A DNA stretch of 64,000 nt from Meiothermus ruber DSM 1279 (GCF_000024425.1 NC_013946.1:620001-684000), one strand, 5' to 3'; positions 44,548 through 53,477 are shown, counted from the stretch's first letter. Translations and numbers: made by a program. Notes: a model not told the origin generated them from the sequence alone.

Positions 44548-45462
44548 TCAGGGCATCCAGTTCCCACCGCATACAATTACTGCTACCCGCTCGGGTAGGT
44601 CGTAGCTCATCAAGGCCGGCCCCAAAGCCAGCCCGGCGGTGGGCTCCACCACCTGTTTGAGCCGTTGCATCATCAGGCGCTGGGCTTCCAAGGTAACCTC
44701 GTCCGGCACCGTCACAATGCGATCCACATGGCGCTGCATGACCGGAAAGGTCTTCTCGCCAACCGCCAGGGTGCGCACCCCATCGGCCACGGTTCTGGGG
44801 GCCTGCACCAGCTTCACGCGCGCCCCCATCTGGAGGCTCTGCTGGGCATCGTTGGCGGTTTCGGGCTCCACCCCAATCACCTCACACGCGGGCCGCAGGC
44901 TCTTGATAACTGTGGCGATGCCCGAGATGAGCCCGCCCCCGCCCACCGCGACCAGGACGGCGTCCAGATCGGGCACCTGCTGCAAGAGTTCCAGGGCCTG
45001 GGTGCCCTGGCCTGCCATCACCCGCAAGTCGTCGAAAGGGTGGATGAGCGCATAGCCCGTCTCCTCGGCCAGTGCGCGCACCACCTGCTCGCGGTTCTCT
45101 ACCGTCACCCCCTGGTCGTAGACCTCGGCGCCGTAGGCCCGGGTGGCCGCTTTTTTGGTGGGGGAGGCATCCTCCGGCATCACCACCAGGGCCGGCGCCC
45201 CGATCACCTGAGCCGCATAGGCCACCCCCTGGGCGTGGTTGCCCGACGAGACCGCAATCAGGCCCCGGGGGTTTTGTAGCTGAAGAGCCGCGTTCAGGGC
45301 ACCCCGGGCTTTGAAGCTGCCGGTTTTTTGCAGGTGCTCGGCCTTGAAAAAGAACCGGCGGCCCAGAAGCTTATCCAGTCCCTGGCTGCTCAGCACTGGG
45401 GTGTGGTGGATGTAGGGGGCAATGCGTTGGGCGGCATGTTGGATATCTTGCAGGGTTAGCAC
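44548..45462 (-). CDS. Threonine dehydratase, catabolic/short type
   Basis: This PLP enzyme of 304 residues binds PLP through Lys in GSFKARGALNA (about 50) and has the SSGNHAQGVAYAA loop (about 74) and the glycine loop AVGGGGLISG (about 171). It converts threonine to 2-oxobutyrate and ammonia, or serine to pyruvate. There is no C-terminal ACT-like regulatory domain, so it resembles TdcB or serine racemase more than biosynthetic IlvA. The start is GTG 45462, 6 nt after TAGCAT (45469-45474). Confidence 0.9.
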   Translation of the reverse strand: MLTLQDIQHAAQRIAPYIHHTPVLSSQGLDKLLGRRFFFKAEHLQKTGSFKARGALNAALQLQNPRGLIAVSSGNHAQGVAYAAQVIGAPALVVMPEDASPTKKAATRAYGAEVYDQGVTVENREQVVRALAEETGYALIHPFDDLRVMAGQGTQALELLQQVPDLDAVLVAVGGGGLISGIATVIKSLRPACEVIGVEPETANDAQQSLQMGARVKLVQAPRTVADGVRTLAVGEKTFPVMQRHVDRIVTVPDEVTLEAQRLMMQRLKQVVEPTAGLALGPALMSYDLPERVAVIVCGGNWMP

Positions 45463-45544
45463 AGCCCCATGCTAACAGGAGTCTGCGTAACGCCCGGGGC
45501 CTGCGTAACGCTCAGGGGGCGCCTGGGCCAAAGGGTGTCTGTTC

Positions 45545-45550
45545 TACAGT
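45545..45550 (+). promoter_or_regulatory. -10 box TACAGT, leaderless promoter
   Basis: TACAGT ends 6 nt before the ATG at 45557; no ribosome binding site is present. Confidence 0.45.
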
Positions 45551-45556
45551 GGTTGT

Positions 45557-46036
45557 ATGCGGATACTTGCCGAGGCGATCTACGAACTCGAGCCTGGCTT
45601 TGTGCTGGTTGGCCAGACCCCCGCCTTGCGTGAATTGCTCAAAATCTGGATTCACCGGCACCATATGGGCTTCGACCTATACGTAACCAGCATTGTAGAA
45701 GCCGAAGAGGAAACCTTTCCAGAACGGATGCGCAACACCATCGGGCGGGGTCTGGCCTCCAGCGCGGAGGTGCTGGAGGCCTTGCACTGCCTCGAGGATA
45801 TATACCCGGTGGCCTTCCATGTGCTAAAAAACCTGCCCGTTGGTGTGCGCAAGGCCACGCCGGAGCTTTTGGCGCTGCTCGAGGAGCAGGTGGTTCGCGT
45901 GGCCCGGAGCACCACCACCGGCGAGTTTGGCCCCGACGATCCCCCCGCCCAGGTGGTAAAGCTCAAGGCGGTCTGCGCCCTGGACGACTACGCCTCCGAC
46001 GACGATGTCTCGGGTCTGGTGCTCACCGACCCTTGA
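45557..46036 (+). CDS. Hypothetical protein, conserved-looking
   Basis: The 159-residue acidic protein is not one I recognise. It starts MRILAEAIYELEPGFVLVGQTPALREL, contains no signal or membrane segment, and ends in a strongly acidic tail (ALDDYASDDDVSG). It is probably cytoplasmic. It lies just upstream of the MtaB gene, whose possible TTG start would overlap its stop, so the two are probably co-transcribed and a link to tRNA modification is possible but unproven. Confidence 0.6.
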   Translation: MRILAEAIYELEPGFVLVGQTPALRELLKIWIHRHHMGFDLYVTSIVEAEEETFPERMRNTIGRGLASSAEVLEALHCLEDIYPVAFHVLKNLPVGVRKATPELLALLEEQVVRVARSTTTGEFGPDDPPAQVVKLKAVCALDDYASDDDVSGLVLTDP

Positions 46037-46059
46037 CCGGAGACGGGCCGTGGCCCACA

Positions 46060-47382
46060 ATGCCCCTGATGGAAGGGGTGCGGCTGGCGGTCAAAACCCT
46101 GGGATGCAAGGTTAATCAGGTCGAATCGGACGCCCTGGTGGGGCTCTTAAAGCCCTTGCAGCCGGTGGTGGTGCCCCTCGAGGCAGGGGCCGATCTGGTG
46201 GTCATCAACACCTGCGCGGTGACCACCAGCGCCGAGGCCGACGCCCGCAAGGAGGTGCGCCGGGCCCGCCGGGCCAACCCTGCGGCCTTCATCGTGGTGA
46301 CCGGCTGTTACGCCGAGCTGGCCCCCGACCAACTGGCCGAGCTGGGGGCCGACGTGGTGCTGCCCAACAGCCGCAAAGCCGAGTTGCCCGGGGTGATCTT
46401 GCAGCGCTTTGGCCTGCCCGCTGACCCCATCACCACCCCGCCCAACGAGTTCTGGGGGGCCGGGGAGCGGGGCCTGCTGAACAACTATGTGCGGGCCTTC
46501 CTCAAGGTGCAGGACGGCTGCAATGCGGGGTGTGCCTACTGCATCATCCCCCGCCTGCGCGGGCGCGAACGCCACCGCGGGTACCGCGATGCGCTTTCGG
46601 AAGCCGGGGCCCTGCTGGAAGCGGGTGTGCAGGAAATCGTGCTGACCGGGGTGCGGCTGGGTTCCTACAAGGGCCACCCCCGCGGGATTGCCGGCCTGGT
46701 AGAGGAACTTGCTCTAATGGGGGCCAAGGTGCGCCTGTCCTCCATCGAACCCGAGGACACTGGGGACGAGCTCTTGAGGGTAATGCAGCGCTTTGCCCCC
46801 CAGGTGCGCCCCCACCTGCACCTGAGCCTGCAAACGGGTTCGGGGCGGCTGCTCGCCCTGATGGGCCGCCGCTACGATAAAAACTACTACCGCGAACTGG
46901 CGCAGAAAGCCTACGACTGGATACCCGGTTTCGCCCTCACCACCGATGTGATTGCGGGCCTCCCCACCGAGACCGAAGACGAACACCAGGAAACCCTGGC
47001 CTTCCTGGAGGAGGTGCGGCCCAGCCGCGTGCACGTCTTCACCTACACTCCACGCCCCAAGACCCGTGCGGCCTCGCTACCACAGGTACCCATCGAAATC
47101 CGCAAGCGCCGCAACAAAGAACTCCAGGCCCTGGCGGCCCGGCTGGCCGAGGCGCGGGTGCGGCCCAAGCTGGGCGGTGCGGTGGAGGTGCTGGTCGAAA
47201 GTTTTCGCGGGGGCAAGGCCTACGGGCATACCCCCGACTACTACGAGGTCGAGTTCACCGGACAGGCCCGCATCGGCCAGACCGCCTGGGTGCGCGTGGA
47301 GGCCATCGAGGGCTACACCCTGCGGGGTGCGCTCGAGGCCATCAAGCAAGAACCGGCCCGCTACCTGCTGCCCGTGGTATAG
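46060..47382 (+). CDS. mtaB: tRNA t6A37 methylthiotransferase, MtaB-like
   Basis: The 440-residue protein is a radical SAM enzyme. Its N-terminal UPF0004 domain has three cluster Cys (VKTLGCKVNQVES, VINTCAVTT, VVTGCYAEL), then CxxxCxxC in DGCNAGCAYCIIPRLRGRE (about 150), and a C-terminal TRAM-like domain (about 375-435). The KTLGCKVNQ opening fits MtaB, which makes ms2t6A at tRNA position 37, better than MiaB or RimO. Start candidates are ATG 46060 and ATG 46069; neither has a good ribosome binding site. Confidence 0.9.
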   Translation: MPLMEGVRLAVKTLGCKVNQVESDALVGLLKPLQPVVVPLEAGADLVVINTCAVTTSAEADARKEVRRARRANPAAFIVVTGCYAELAPDQLAELGADVVLPNSRKAELPGVILQRFGLPADPITTPPNEFWGAGERGLLNNYVRAFLKVQDGCNAGCAYCIIPRLRGRERHRGYRDALSEAGALLEAGVQEIVLTGVRLGSYKGHPRGIAGLVEELALMGAKVRLSSIEPEDTGDELLRVMQRFAPQVRPHLHLSLQTGSGRLLALMGRRYDKNYYRELAQKAYDWIPGFALTTDVIAGLPTETEDEHQETLAFLEEVRPSRVHVFTYTPRPKTRAASLPQVPIEIRKRRNKELQALAARLAEARVRPKLGGAVEVLVESFRGGKAYGHTPDYYEVEFTGQARIGQTAWVRVEAIEGYTLRGALEAIKQEPARYLLPVV

Positions 47383-47385
47383 GCT

Positions 47386-47751
47386 CTAAGCCTTGCGGCG
47401 CCGCTCCACCAGCCAGCGGATGCTGAAACCCAGGCAGATGAACACCGTGGCAAACTGGGCCATGGCGGCCACGGGGCGCTCCACCGTGCCACCCCCCAGG
47501 AGGGTGATGAAGTCCGGGATGCCGCGCAGCGACCCCAGCAGGCCCAGCAGCGAGAGCCCCAGCGCGATGTTCATGGCCAGGTTTTTTTGGCTGGGGGTTT
47601 TGTCGGCCCAGATGCCCATCAAGGCAATCAAAAGGCCCAGAATTCCTGGAATCAGCGCGGTAGGGGTGAGTTTGGAGCCCATGACCGCCAGGGTAGAGAC
47701 CAGTATTAGAAAAACGCCCGTCCAGAGGGCCCTTGCTGGTAGCGATCCCAT
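47386..47751 (-). CDS. Small membrane protein, four helices
   Basis: The 121-residue protein has four likely membrane helices (about 8-28, 30-48, 58-78, 90-112) and a basic C-terminus (WLVERRRKA). No family was recognised. The start has an excellent GGGAGGTAAG site. It converges on mtaB with only 3 nt between the two stops. Confidence 0.65.
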   Translation of the reverse strand: MGSLPARALWTGVFLILVSTLAVMGSKLTPTALIPGILGLLIALMGIWADKTPSQKNLAMNIALGLSLLGLLGSLRGIPDFITLLGGGTVERPVAAMAQFATVFICLGFSIRWLVERRRKA

Positions 47752-47796
47752 AGACTTACCTCCCTACTATTTTGCCAGGCCCGGCTTTCGAAGCGT

Positions 47797-47802
47797 TATA
47801 GT
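47797..47802 (+). promoter_or_regulatory. -10 box TATAGT, leaderless promoter of the HIT gene
   Basis: TATAGT lies 9 nt before the ATG at 47812, with TTGCCA (47772-47777) 19 nt upstream as a possible -35. Confidence 0.5.
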
Positions 47803-47811
47803 CTAGGCGGT

Positions 47812-48138
47812 ATGGAGAACCCCACGGTGTTTGGCAAAATCATCCGCCGTGAGCTGCCGGCGGACATCGTGTACGAAGACGACGAGTTCATCGCCTTTAA
47901 GGACATTCGCCCGCGCTCGAAGGTGCACATCCTGGTCTGCCCCAAAGAGTACATCCCCACCCTGGCCGACTACCCCGACACCCCCGAGGGCGCGCTCAAG
48001 CTGGGCAAGCTGATGTTGACGGCCAACCGCATCGCCAAGCAGATGGGCCTCGAGGGCTACTTCATCCGCATTCATGTAGGGGAGAAAGGCGGGCAGGAGG
48101 TCTTTCACGTCCACGTACACCTGCGCTCGGATGCCTAG
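47812..48138 (+). CDS. HIT-family (histidine triad) nucleotide-binding protein
   Basis: The 108-residue protein has the HINT layout: FGKIIRRELPADIVYEDDEF at the start, KDIRPRSKVHILVCPK in the middle and the catalytic HxHxH in EVFHVHVHLRS at the C-terminus. HINT proteins hydrolyse nucleoside phosphoramidates such as aminoacyl-AMP. It is monocistronic. Confidence 0.94.
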   Translation: MENPTVFGKIIRRELPADIVYEDDEFIAFKDIRPRSKVHILVCPKEYIPTLADYPDTPEGALKLGKLMLTANRIAKQMGLEGYFIRIHVGEKGGQEVFHVHVHLRSDA

Positions 48139-48152
48139 CACCCGCGGCCTTG

Positions 48153-48920
48153 CTATTTCTTCAGCTCCACGCGGTCAATTACCTCGTTCCTCTCGTTGTA
48201 GGCCGTGATTAGCAGCCGCTCGATGCTGGCTTCCAGGATCAGGTAGTTGGGGCTTTTCAGCCGAACCTTACTTTGTGGCTGTACGACTCGAAAGTCGCGC
48301 AGCCAGGCCCCGCCCCCGCCGGCAACGATGTGCACGACGCCCCGGGCCTCGAGCCGCTCGTAGCTGTGCTCGTGCCCGGCCAGCACCAGCGGCACGCGGT
48401 ACTGGATGAGTAGGGGCTCGATGGACTGCCGCAGGCTGCGGGCCCCCCCATGAAACCCCGAGGAGTAGAGGGGGCGGTGCAGGGCCACGATCTTCCAGGG
48501 GGCCTGGGAGGCTTTGAGGGCGGCTTCCAGCCAGCGGCGCTGGGCCTGGCTGAAATGCTCCGAGTAGACCACGAAGACCTCGAGGTTTTCCAGCCGGAAA
48601 GCGTAGTAGGGCCCTTCGACCCTGAACAGCTCGAGCTGCTTGGTCAGGGCGGGTACATCGTGGTTGCCAAATGCGGGATAAATGCGTACTGGGGGCAGCT
48701 CTTCCAGATAGCGGCGCACGGGCTGGCCTCGAGGGTAAAAGTTATCCCCCAGGGTGAGGAGGGCCTCAAAGGGCTGGACTTGGTGCTGCTGTTGCAGGGC
48801 CTGGGCCACCAGCGGGCGGTGCGGGGTCTCGGCCCCCCAGTCGCCCAGCACCGCCAGCCGCTGGGCCAGCCCCGGCAGGCCCAGGGCCAGCCCAAGGAAA
48901 AGAGCCAGCAGGCGCCTCAT
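48153..48920 (-). CDS. Exported metallophosphoesterase (calcineurin-like, acid phosphatase type)
   Basis: The 255-residue protein has a signal peptide (RRLLALFLGLALGLPGLAQ) and all metal motifs of the family: LGDWG (about 26), TLGDNFYPRG (about 57), FGNHDVP (about 84), LHRPLYSSGFH (about 147) and LAGHEHSYER (about 180). These bind two metals and cleave phosphomonoesters or diesters; the spacing resembles purple acid phosphatases. The start overlaps the stop of the upstream gene by ATGA, so they form an operon. Confidence 0.9.
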   Translation of the reverse strand: MRRLLALFLGLALGLPGLAQRLAVLGDWGAETPHRPLVAQALQQQHQVQPFEALLTLGDNFYPRGQPVRRYLEELPPVRIYPAFGNHDVPALTKQLELFRVEGPYYAFRLENLEVFVVYSEHFSQAQRRWLEAALKASQAPWKIVALHRPLYSSGFHGGARSLRQSIEPLLIQYRVPLVLAGHEHSYERLEARGVVHIVAGGGGAWLRDFRVVQPQSKVRLKSPNYLILEASIERLLITAYNERNEVIDRVELKK

Positions 48921-49348
48921 GCCTTGGGCGGCTCTCCCCGACGGTTTAGCTGCGATTCTTTAATGCCGGCCTGCTCGAGCACCTGCTCGGCAATCAGGAT
49001 GGGGGCCCCGGCGCGGATGGCCAGGGCCATGCCGTCGGAAGGGCGGCAGTCGATCTCATACTCCAGGCCGCGCTGTTCCAGTATGAGACGGCCGTAGAAA
49101 GTACCTTCTTTCAGTTCGGCGATCTCAAGGCGCAGCACCTTTACCCCTAGCAGCTCGAGGGTGTTGTAGAACAGGTCGGGGCCCAGCGGGCGGGGGGGTT
49201 TCTCGCCCGAGAGGTGCACCATGATGTTCTGGGTTTCCAAGGCCCCGATCACCACCGGCAGGAGCAGATCGTTCTCGGCCCTGAGCATCACGATCAGGTT
49301 GCCATTTCCTGGATCTACCCCCATTCCTTCGATGCGTGCGGGTACCAT
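48917..49348 (-). CDS. Bifunctional nuclease family protein (DUF151)
   Basis: The 143-residue protein has the BFN core: NLIVMLRAENDLLLPVVIGALETQNI and EIDCRPSDGMALAIRAGAPI, followed by the acidic EQVLEQAGIKES tail. Plant and bacterial members have been described with DNase/RNase activity, but the cellular role is unclear. It is translationally coupled to the metallophosphoesterase. The ATG lies 6 nt after TATACT (49355-49360, minus strand), a clear leaderless promoter. Confidence 0.88.
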   Translation of the reverse strand: MVPARIEGMGVDPGNGNLIVMLRAENDLLLPVVIGALETQNIMVHLSGEKPPRPLGPDLFYNTLELLGVKVLRLEIAELKEGTFYGRLILEQRGLEYEIDCRPSDGMALAIRAGAPILIAEQVLEQAGIKESQLNRRGEPPKA

Positions 49349-49354
49349 GCTTTG

Positions 49355-49360
49355 AGTATA
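49355..49360 (-). promoter_or_regulatory. -10 box TATACT, leaderless promoter of the DUF151 operon
   Basis: TATACT on the minus strand, 6 nt before the ATG at 49348. Confidence 0.5.
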
Positions 49361-49433
49361 CGTAACTGGCTCGAGGCGATGTGTGCTGCAGGTTATGCAC
49401 GGTGCTTGTCAATCTTCCAGAACCCTATAAACT

Positions 49434-49976
49434 ATGACCGTGAAAACCTATGCGGTGGAAGTAGCCGGGGTTCGTCGTGAGCTACCGGTGGTGCAGGTGG
49501 GCCCCGATGTGGCGGTGGCCCTGTTCAACATGCTGGGCGATACCGAGGTGGTGGAGGAGGCAGCTGCGGCCCTGGCCAAGCGGATGCCGGCCGAGATCGA
49601 AACCCTGGTGACGCCGGAGGTTAAGGCCGTGCCCCTGGCCCATGCCCTCTCGCGCCTGACCGGGAAGCCTTATGTGGTGGCCCGCAAAACCGAGAAACCC
49701 TACATGATTAACCCCGTGTCGCGCACGGTGATCTCCATCACCACCGGCAAGCCCCAGCTTCTGGTGCTGGATGGAACCGATGTGCCCCTCATCAAGGGCA
49801 AAAAGGTGGCCATCGTGGACGATGTGGTCTCGACGGGGAGCACGCTCAAGGGCCTTTCCGATCTCATCACCGATGTGGGCGGGCAGGTAGCGGCCGTGCT
49901 GGCCGTGTTTACCGAGGGTTCCCCCCGCGAAGACGTGATTGCCCTGGGGCATCTGCCGCTCTTCAAACCGGATTGA
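49434..49976 (+). CDS. Phosphoribosyltransferase, adenine-PRTase-like, canonical copy
   Basis: The 180-residue type I phosphoribosyltransferase has the PRPP loop [19 protein letters not shown] (about 121-139) with both Asp and the Thr-Gly-Ser-Thr phosphate site. [27 protein letters not shown] (about 62-88) matches the adenine PRTase-like plan. It probably makes a nucleotide from a free base and PRPP. TATAAA (49426-49431) is so close to the ATG that transcription may start at the GTG two codons later (49440), which would then be the true start. A degenerate paralogue follows. Confidence 0.85.
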   Translation: MTVKTYAVEVAGVRRELPVVQVGPDVAVALFNMLGDTEVVEEAAAALAKRMPAEIETLVTPEVKAVPLAHALSRLTGKPYVVARKTEKPYMINPVSRTVISITTGKPQLLVLDGTDVPLIKGKKVAIVDDVVSTGSTLKGLSDLITDVGGQVAAVLAVFTEGSPREDVIALGHLPLFKPD

Positions 49977-50047
49977 ACGAAGGCCCGAACCGCGGGGTAA
50001 AAGGATCGCTGTCCCAACCCCGTGATTCCTGGAGCCAGACGACCTTC

Positions 50048-50072
50048 GTATACGGCTATTCACCCGTATACT
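50048..50072. promoter_or_regulatory. Perfect inverted repeat overlapping a -10 box
   Basis: GTATACGG and CCGTATAC are separated by 8 nt (50048-50071). The right arm contains TATACT (50067-50072), a good -10 box for the second phosphoribosyltransferase gene. The arrangement is that of a repressor operator. Confidence 0.5.
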
Positions 50073-50121
50073 CATGGTGTTCGAATAGGCTAAGTCCTTG
50101 GTGCAACGAGGGAGTGTAACT

Positions 50122-50658
50122 ATGGAAACCTATCCCATCACAATAGGCAAAATCACCCGTCATGTACCGGTGGTTGAAACCCTGCCGGGCGTTCACATCC
50201 CCCTGGTTGAGATTATGGGCGATGTGGAGCTGGTGCAGGCCGCCGCCGAAGGGCTGGTCAAGCACCTGCCCCCCGAGACCGATGCCCTGCTGACCCTCGA
50301 GACCTCCCCCATCGTGCTGGCCCATACCATGAGCGCCCTCTGCGGCAAGCCCTATGTGGTGGTGCGCCGTAAGCGCCGCCCCTACATGCAAGACCCCATT
50401 ATCCAGGAGGTGGAGTCGCTGACCCTGGGCGTAACCGAGACCCTCTGGCTGGACAGCCGCATGGCCGAAAAGCTGATGGGCCAGAATGTGGCCCTGGTCT
50501 TCGACGTGGTCTCCTCGGGGGGCACCATGAACGCGCTCGAGAAAGTGGCCAAGAAGGCCGGGGCCAACGTGGTGGCCCGCCTGGCTGCTTTCCACCAGGG
50601 CAACAGCAAGCTGCCCATCACCTTCCTCTCGGAGATCCCCATCCTGCAAACCGCTTAG
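50122..50658 (+). CDS. Phosphoribosyltransferase paralogue with degenerate PRPP loop
   Basis: This 178-residue paralogue of the preceding gene keeps the same plan (LLTLETSPIVLAHTMSALCGKPYVVVRRK aligns with its neighbour). In the PRPP loop it has NVALVFDVVSSGGTMNALEK: the first Asp of the Asp-Asp pair is Phe, and the Thr before Gly is Ser. It may have weak or no transferase activity and could act as a purine-sensing regulator, as PurR-type PRTases do; there is no DNA-binding domain here. GAGGGAG precedes the ATG at 50122. Confidence 0.75.
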   Translation: METYPITIGKITRHVPVVETLPGVHIPLVEIMGDVELVQAAAEGLVKHLPPETDALLTLETSPIVLAHTMSALCGKPYVVVRRKRRPYMQDPIIQEVESLTLGVTETLWLDSRMAEKLMGQNVALVFDVVSSGGTMNALEKVAKKAGANVVARLAAFHQGNSKLPITFLSEIPILQTA

Positions 50659-50725
50659 CGCAAACCACCTGCCCCAGGCCGGCGGTTGCGGGTCTGGGGC
50701 TTGCTGTTGGTGGAGTAGCCGTTCT

Positions 50726-51382
50726 TCAACTACCGCCGCGCTTCTGCTGGGCAAACAGCCACTGGATGAACTCGAGCTCCCGGTACACCCGGTTCCAGAC
50801 ATCGTGCTTTTCGCTGGGGTACTCGGTGAAACGGGCCCGGGTGTTGCCGGCCTTGGCTAAAGCATCGGCCAGCGCCCTGGAGAAGCTCACCGGCACCACC
50901 TCGTCGGCGGCGCCGTGAAAGTTCCAGATGGGCACCTTGCCCAGCCGTTGCCAGACCATGAAGGGGTCGGCGGCCCCGCAGATGGGGGCGATGGCGGCAA
51001 AGCGCCGGGGGTACAGGCCGCCCAGGTTCCAGCTGCCATAACCCCCCATCGAGAGGCCGGTCAGGTAGACCCGCCGGGGGTTGGTTTGGTGCTCTTGCTC
51101 CACTTGGTGCAGCAATTCGTAGGCCTGCGCCAGGGGCTCCCCGGCCCACTGCTGTCCCTTGGGGCACTGGGGCATCAGCACCACGGCGGGCCAGCGCTGG
51201 GGGTTCTCTTGAATGGCCGGGCCAAGGCCCACCGTGCTCTGCTTCCGGCCGTCGCTACCCCGCTCCCCGGAGCCATGCAGGAACAGAATCAGGGGCCAGC
51301 CGCCTTTGGGGGGCTTTCCTGCGGGTAGGTAGAGGGCGTAGGGGAGCTGTGAACGGGGCTTGTGGTAGCTAAATGGATTCAT
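50726..51382 (-). CDS. Alpha/beta hydrolase, esterase/prolyl oligopeptidase-like
   Basis: The 218-residue protein has the oxyanion region LFLHGSGERG (about 33), the nucleophile elbow TGLSMGGYGSWNL (about 105), Asp in GAADEVVPVSFS (about 170) and the catalytic His in YPSEKHDVWNR (about 200). No signal peptide is present. It is similar to small bacterial carboxylesterases and to the catalytic part of esterases of polyhydroxyalkanoate or feruloyl type; the substrate is open. It has a leaderless promoter (TAGACT 51389-51394). Confidence 0.85.
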   Translation of the reverse strand: MNPFSYHKPRSQLPYALYLPAGKPPKGGWPLILFLHGSGERGSDGRKQSTVGLGPAIQENPQRWPAVVLMPQCPKGQQWAGEPLAQAYELLHQVEQEHQTNPRRVYLTGLSMGGYGSWNLGGLYPRRFAAIAPICGAADPFMVWQRLGKVPIWNFHGAADEVVPVSFSRALADALAKAGNTRARFTEYPSEKHDVWNRVYRELEFIQWLFAQQKRGGS

Positions 51383-51388
51383 GATCTG

Positions 51389-51394
51389 AGTCTA
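51389..51394 (-). promoter_or_regulatory. -10 box TAGACT, leaderless promoter of the esterase gene
   Basis: TAGACT on the minus strand ends 6 nt before the ATG at 51382. Confidence 0.45.
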
Positions 51395-51405
51395 ATAGGC
51401 GGGTT

Positions 51406-51810
51406 TTACCTATCCAGTACCGCCAAGGTTACTGTCGCTTTAGAAAAGAGCTTCTCGGCAAACACCACAGACTCCACCACGCACAAGGAGCGGCCCGGCT
51501 TCAGCACCTCGGCCCGGCAGCGTAGGAGCTCGCCCTGGGCAGGTCGTAGCAGGTTGATCTTGAACTCCACGGTGAGCACATACTGACCAGGCTTAATCAG
51601 CGTTGCGGCGGCGGTTCCGGCGCTGTGGTCGGCCATGGTGGCCTGTACGCCGGCGTGGATGAAGCCATCTTGCTGTTGGTGGTGTGCCTGGATGTCCACC
51701 GCCGTCTCGCACCAGCCCTCACCCACGTCAAGCAGCCTCAGGCCGATGTGCTGAACAAAGTGGGCCTGGGTGTAGAGGCGCTGGATCTCCTCGAGGTTGC
51801 TCGGATGCAT
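51406..51810 (-). CDS. PaaI-family hotdog thioesterase
   Basis: The 134-residue protein shows the hotdog pattern GWCETAVDIQAHHQQQDGFIHAGVQATMADHSAGTAA in two parts, with the HxGv and MADHSAG segments typical of PaaI/YdiI thioesterases (about 45-75). It hydrolyses acyl-CoA thioesters; the substrate is unknown. It starts 5 nt after the methylmalonyl-CoA mutase gene and is probably co-transcribed, so it could clear acyl-CoA intermediates of that pathway; this is inference. Confidence 0.88.
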   Translation of the reverse strand: MHPSNLEEIQRLYTQAHFVQHIGLRLLDVGEGWCETAVDIQAHHQQQDGFIHAGVQATMADHSAGTAAATLIKPGQYVLTVEFKINLLRPAQGELLRCRAEVLKPGRSLCVVESVVFAEKLFSKATVTLAVLDR

Positions 51811-51815
51811 GGGCG

Positions 51816-53471
51816 CTATACCAGCACCGGCTCTTCATAAACCCCGTACACCGCCCGGAGTTCGTCCATCATCTCACCCAGGGTGCAGTAGGCCAGGGCG
51901 CAGTCCACGAAGTAGGGCATGGTGTTGCGCCCCTCTTTGGCGGCCTGCCGCAGCGCTGCCAAAGCCTGCTGCACGGCCTGGGGGTCGCGCTGGCGCCGCA
52001 CCTGGGCCAGCCGCTCGGCCTGCACGCGCTCCACCTCGGGGTCAATGAGCTGGATGGGCACCTGGAGGCCTTCGTCCTGGAAGGCATTCACCCCCACGAT
52101 AATCCGCTCGCCCCGCTCCACTTCCTGCTGGAAGCGGTAGCTGGCGTCGGCGATCTCACGCAGGAAGTAGCCTTCCTCGATGGCCCGCACCACCCCGCCC
52201 ATGCGCCGGATCTCCTCAATGATCTGCATGGCCTGGGCCTCCATCTGGTCGGTGAGCCACTCCACGTAGTAGCTGCCTCCCAGCGGGTCGGCGGTATGGG
52301 TCACGCCCGACTCGTAGGCGATAATCTGCTGGGTGCGCAGGGCGATCTTGGCCGATTCCTCGGTGGGGAGGGCCAGGGCCTCGTCGTAGGCGTCGGTGTG
52401 CAGGCTGTTGGTGCCGCCCAGCACGGCGGCCAGGGCCTGAATGGCTACCCGCGCGATGTTGATGAGGGGTTGCTGGGCGGTAAGCGAGACCCCGGCGGTC
52501 TGGGCGTGGGTGCGCAGCATCCAGCTCTGGGGGTTTTTGGCCCCATAGCGGTGTCGCATTTCTTTAGCCCAGATGCGCCGGGCAGCCCGAAACTTGCAAA
52601 TTTCCTCGAAGAAGTCGTTGTGGGCGTTGAAGAAAAACGAGATGCGGGGAGCGAACTCGTCTATCTCCAGCCCGCGTTTGAGAGCCCACTCCACGTACTC
52701 GAAGCCGTCGGCCAGGGTGTAGGCCAGCTCCTGCACGGCGGTGGAGCCGGCCTCGCGGATGTGGTAGCCCGAGACCGAGATAAAGTTCCACTTGGGCACG
52801 TTGCGGGGCCCCCACTCGAAGGTATCAATGACCAGCTTGGTGGAGGGTTCGGGCGGGAAGATGAACTCTTTCTGGGCGATAAATTCCTTCAGGATGTCGT
52901 TCTGGATGGTGCCGCCCAGTTTGTTCCAGTCGTAGCCTTTTTTCTTGGCGGCGGCCAGGTACATGGCCCAGATGGCGTTGGCCGGCGAGTTGATGGTCAT
53001 GGAGGTGGTAACCTCTTCCAGGTTGATCCCCTCGAAGAGAATCTCCATGTCGGCCAGGCTGCTCACCGCCACCCCGCACTTGCCCACCTCGCCCTTGGAA
53101 AGCGGATGGTCGGAGTCGTAGCCCATCAGGGTGGGCAGGTCGAAGGCGGTGGAAAGCCCGTTCTGCCCGGCGGCCAGCAGCTTCTTGAAACGCTCGTTGG
53201 TCTGCTCGGCGGTGCCAAACCCAGCAAACATCCGCATGGTCCAGAGACGGCTCCTGTACATCGAGCCGTAAACCCCCCGGGTGTAGGGGTACTCGCCGGG
53301 GTAGCCCAGCTTCTCGGCGTAGTCGAAGTCCTGCAGGTCTTCGGGGGTATAGAGCGGCTCGGGGGCGATGTCCGAGAGGGTTTTGTGGGCCACCTTGCGC
53401 TCGGGCATCTTAGCCAGGGATTTCTGGTAGGTCTCCCGCATCCAGGCGTGCTTGGGTCTGGGCTGTGCCAT
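51816..53471 (-). CDS. mcmA1: Methylmalonyl-CoA mutase, large catalytic subunit
   Basis: The 551-residue protein has the TIM-barrel mutase domain: [32 protein letters not shown] in parts (about 80-110), [18 protein letters not shown] (about 128), [19 protein letters not shown] (about 225) and a conserved C-terminal [11 protein letters not shown]. It ends without the cobalamin-binding domain (no DxHxxG), so that domain must be a separate small subunit encoded elsewhere, as in archaea and Thermaceae. It isomerises methylmalonyl-CoA to succinyl-CoA. TATAAT lies 6 nt upstream of the ATG (leaderless). Confidence 0.94.
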   Translation of the reverse strand: MAQPRPKHAWMRETYQKSLAKMPERKVAHKTLSDIAPEPLYTPEDLQDFDYAEKLGYPGEYPYTRGVYGSMYRSRLWTMRMFAGFGTAEQTNERFKKLLAAGQNGLSTAFDLPTLMGYDSDHPLSKGEVGKCGVAVSSLADMEILFEGINLEEVTTSMTINSPANAIWAMYLAAAKKKGYDWNKLGGTIQNDILKEFIAQKEFIFPPEPSTKLVIDTFEWGPRNVPKWNFISVSGYHIREAGSTAVQELAYTLADGFEYVEWALKRGLEIDEFAPRISFFFNAHNDFFEEICKFRAARRIWAKEMRHRYGAKNPQSWMLRTHAQTAGVSLTAQQPLINIARVAIQALAAVLGGTNSLHTDAYDEALALPTEESAKIALRTQQIIAYESGVTHTADPLGGSYYVEWLTDQMEAQAMQIIEEIRRMGGVVRAIEEGYFLREIADASYRFQQEVERGERIIVGVNAFQDEGLQVPIQLIDPEVERVQAERLAQVRRQRDPQAVQQALAALRQAAKEGRNTMPYFVDCALAYCTLGEMMDELRAVYGVYEEPVLV

Positions 53472-53477
53472 GCCCCG

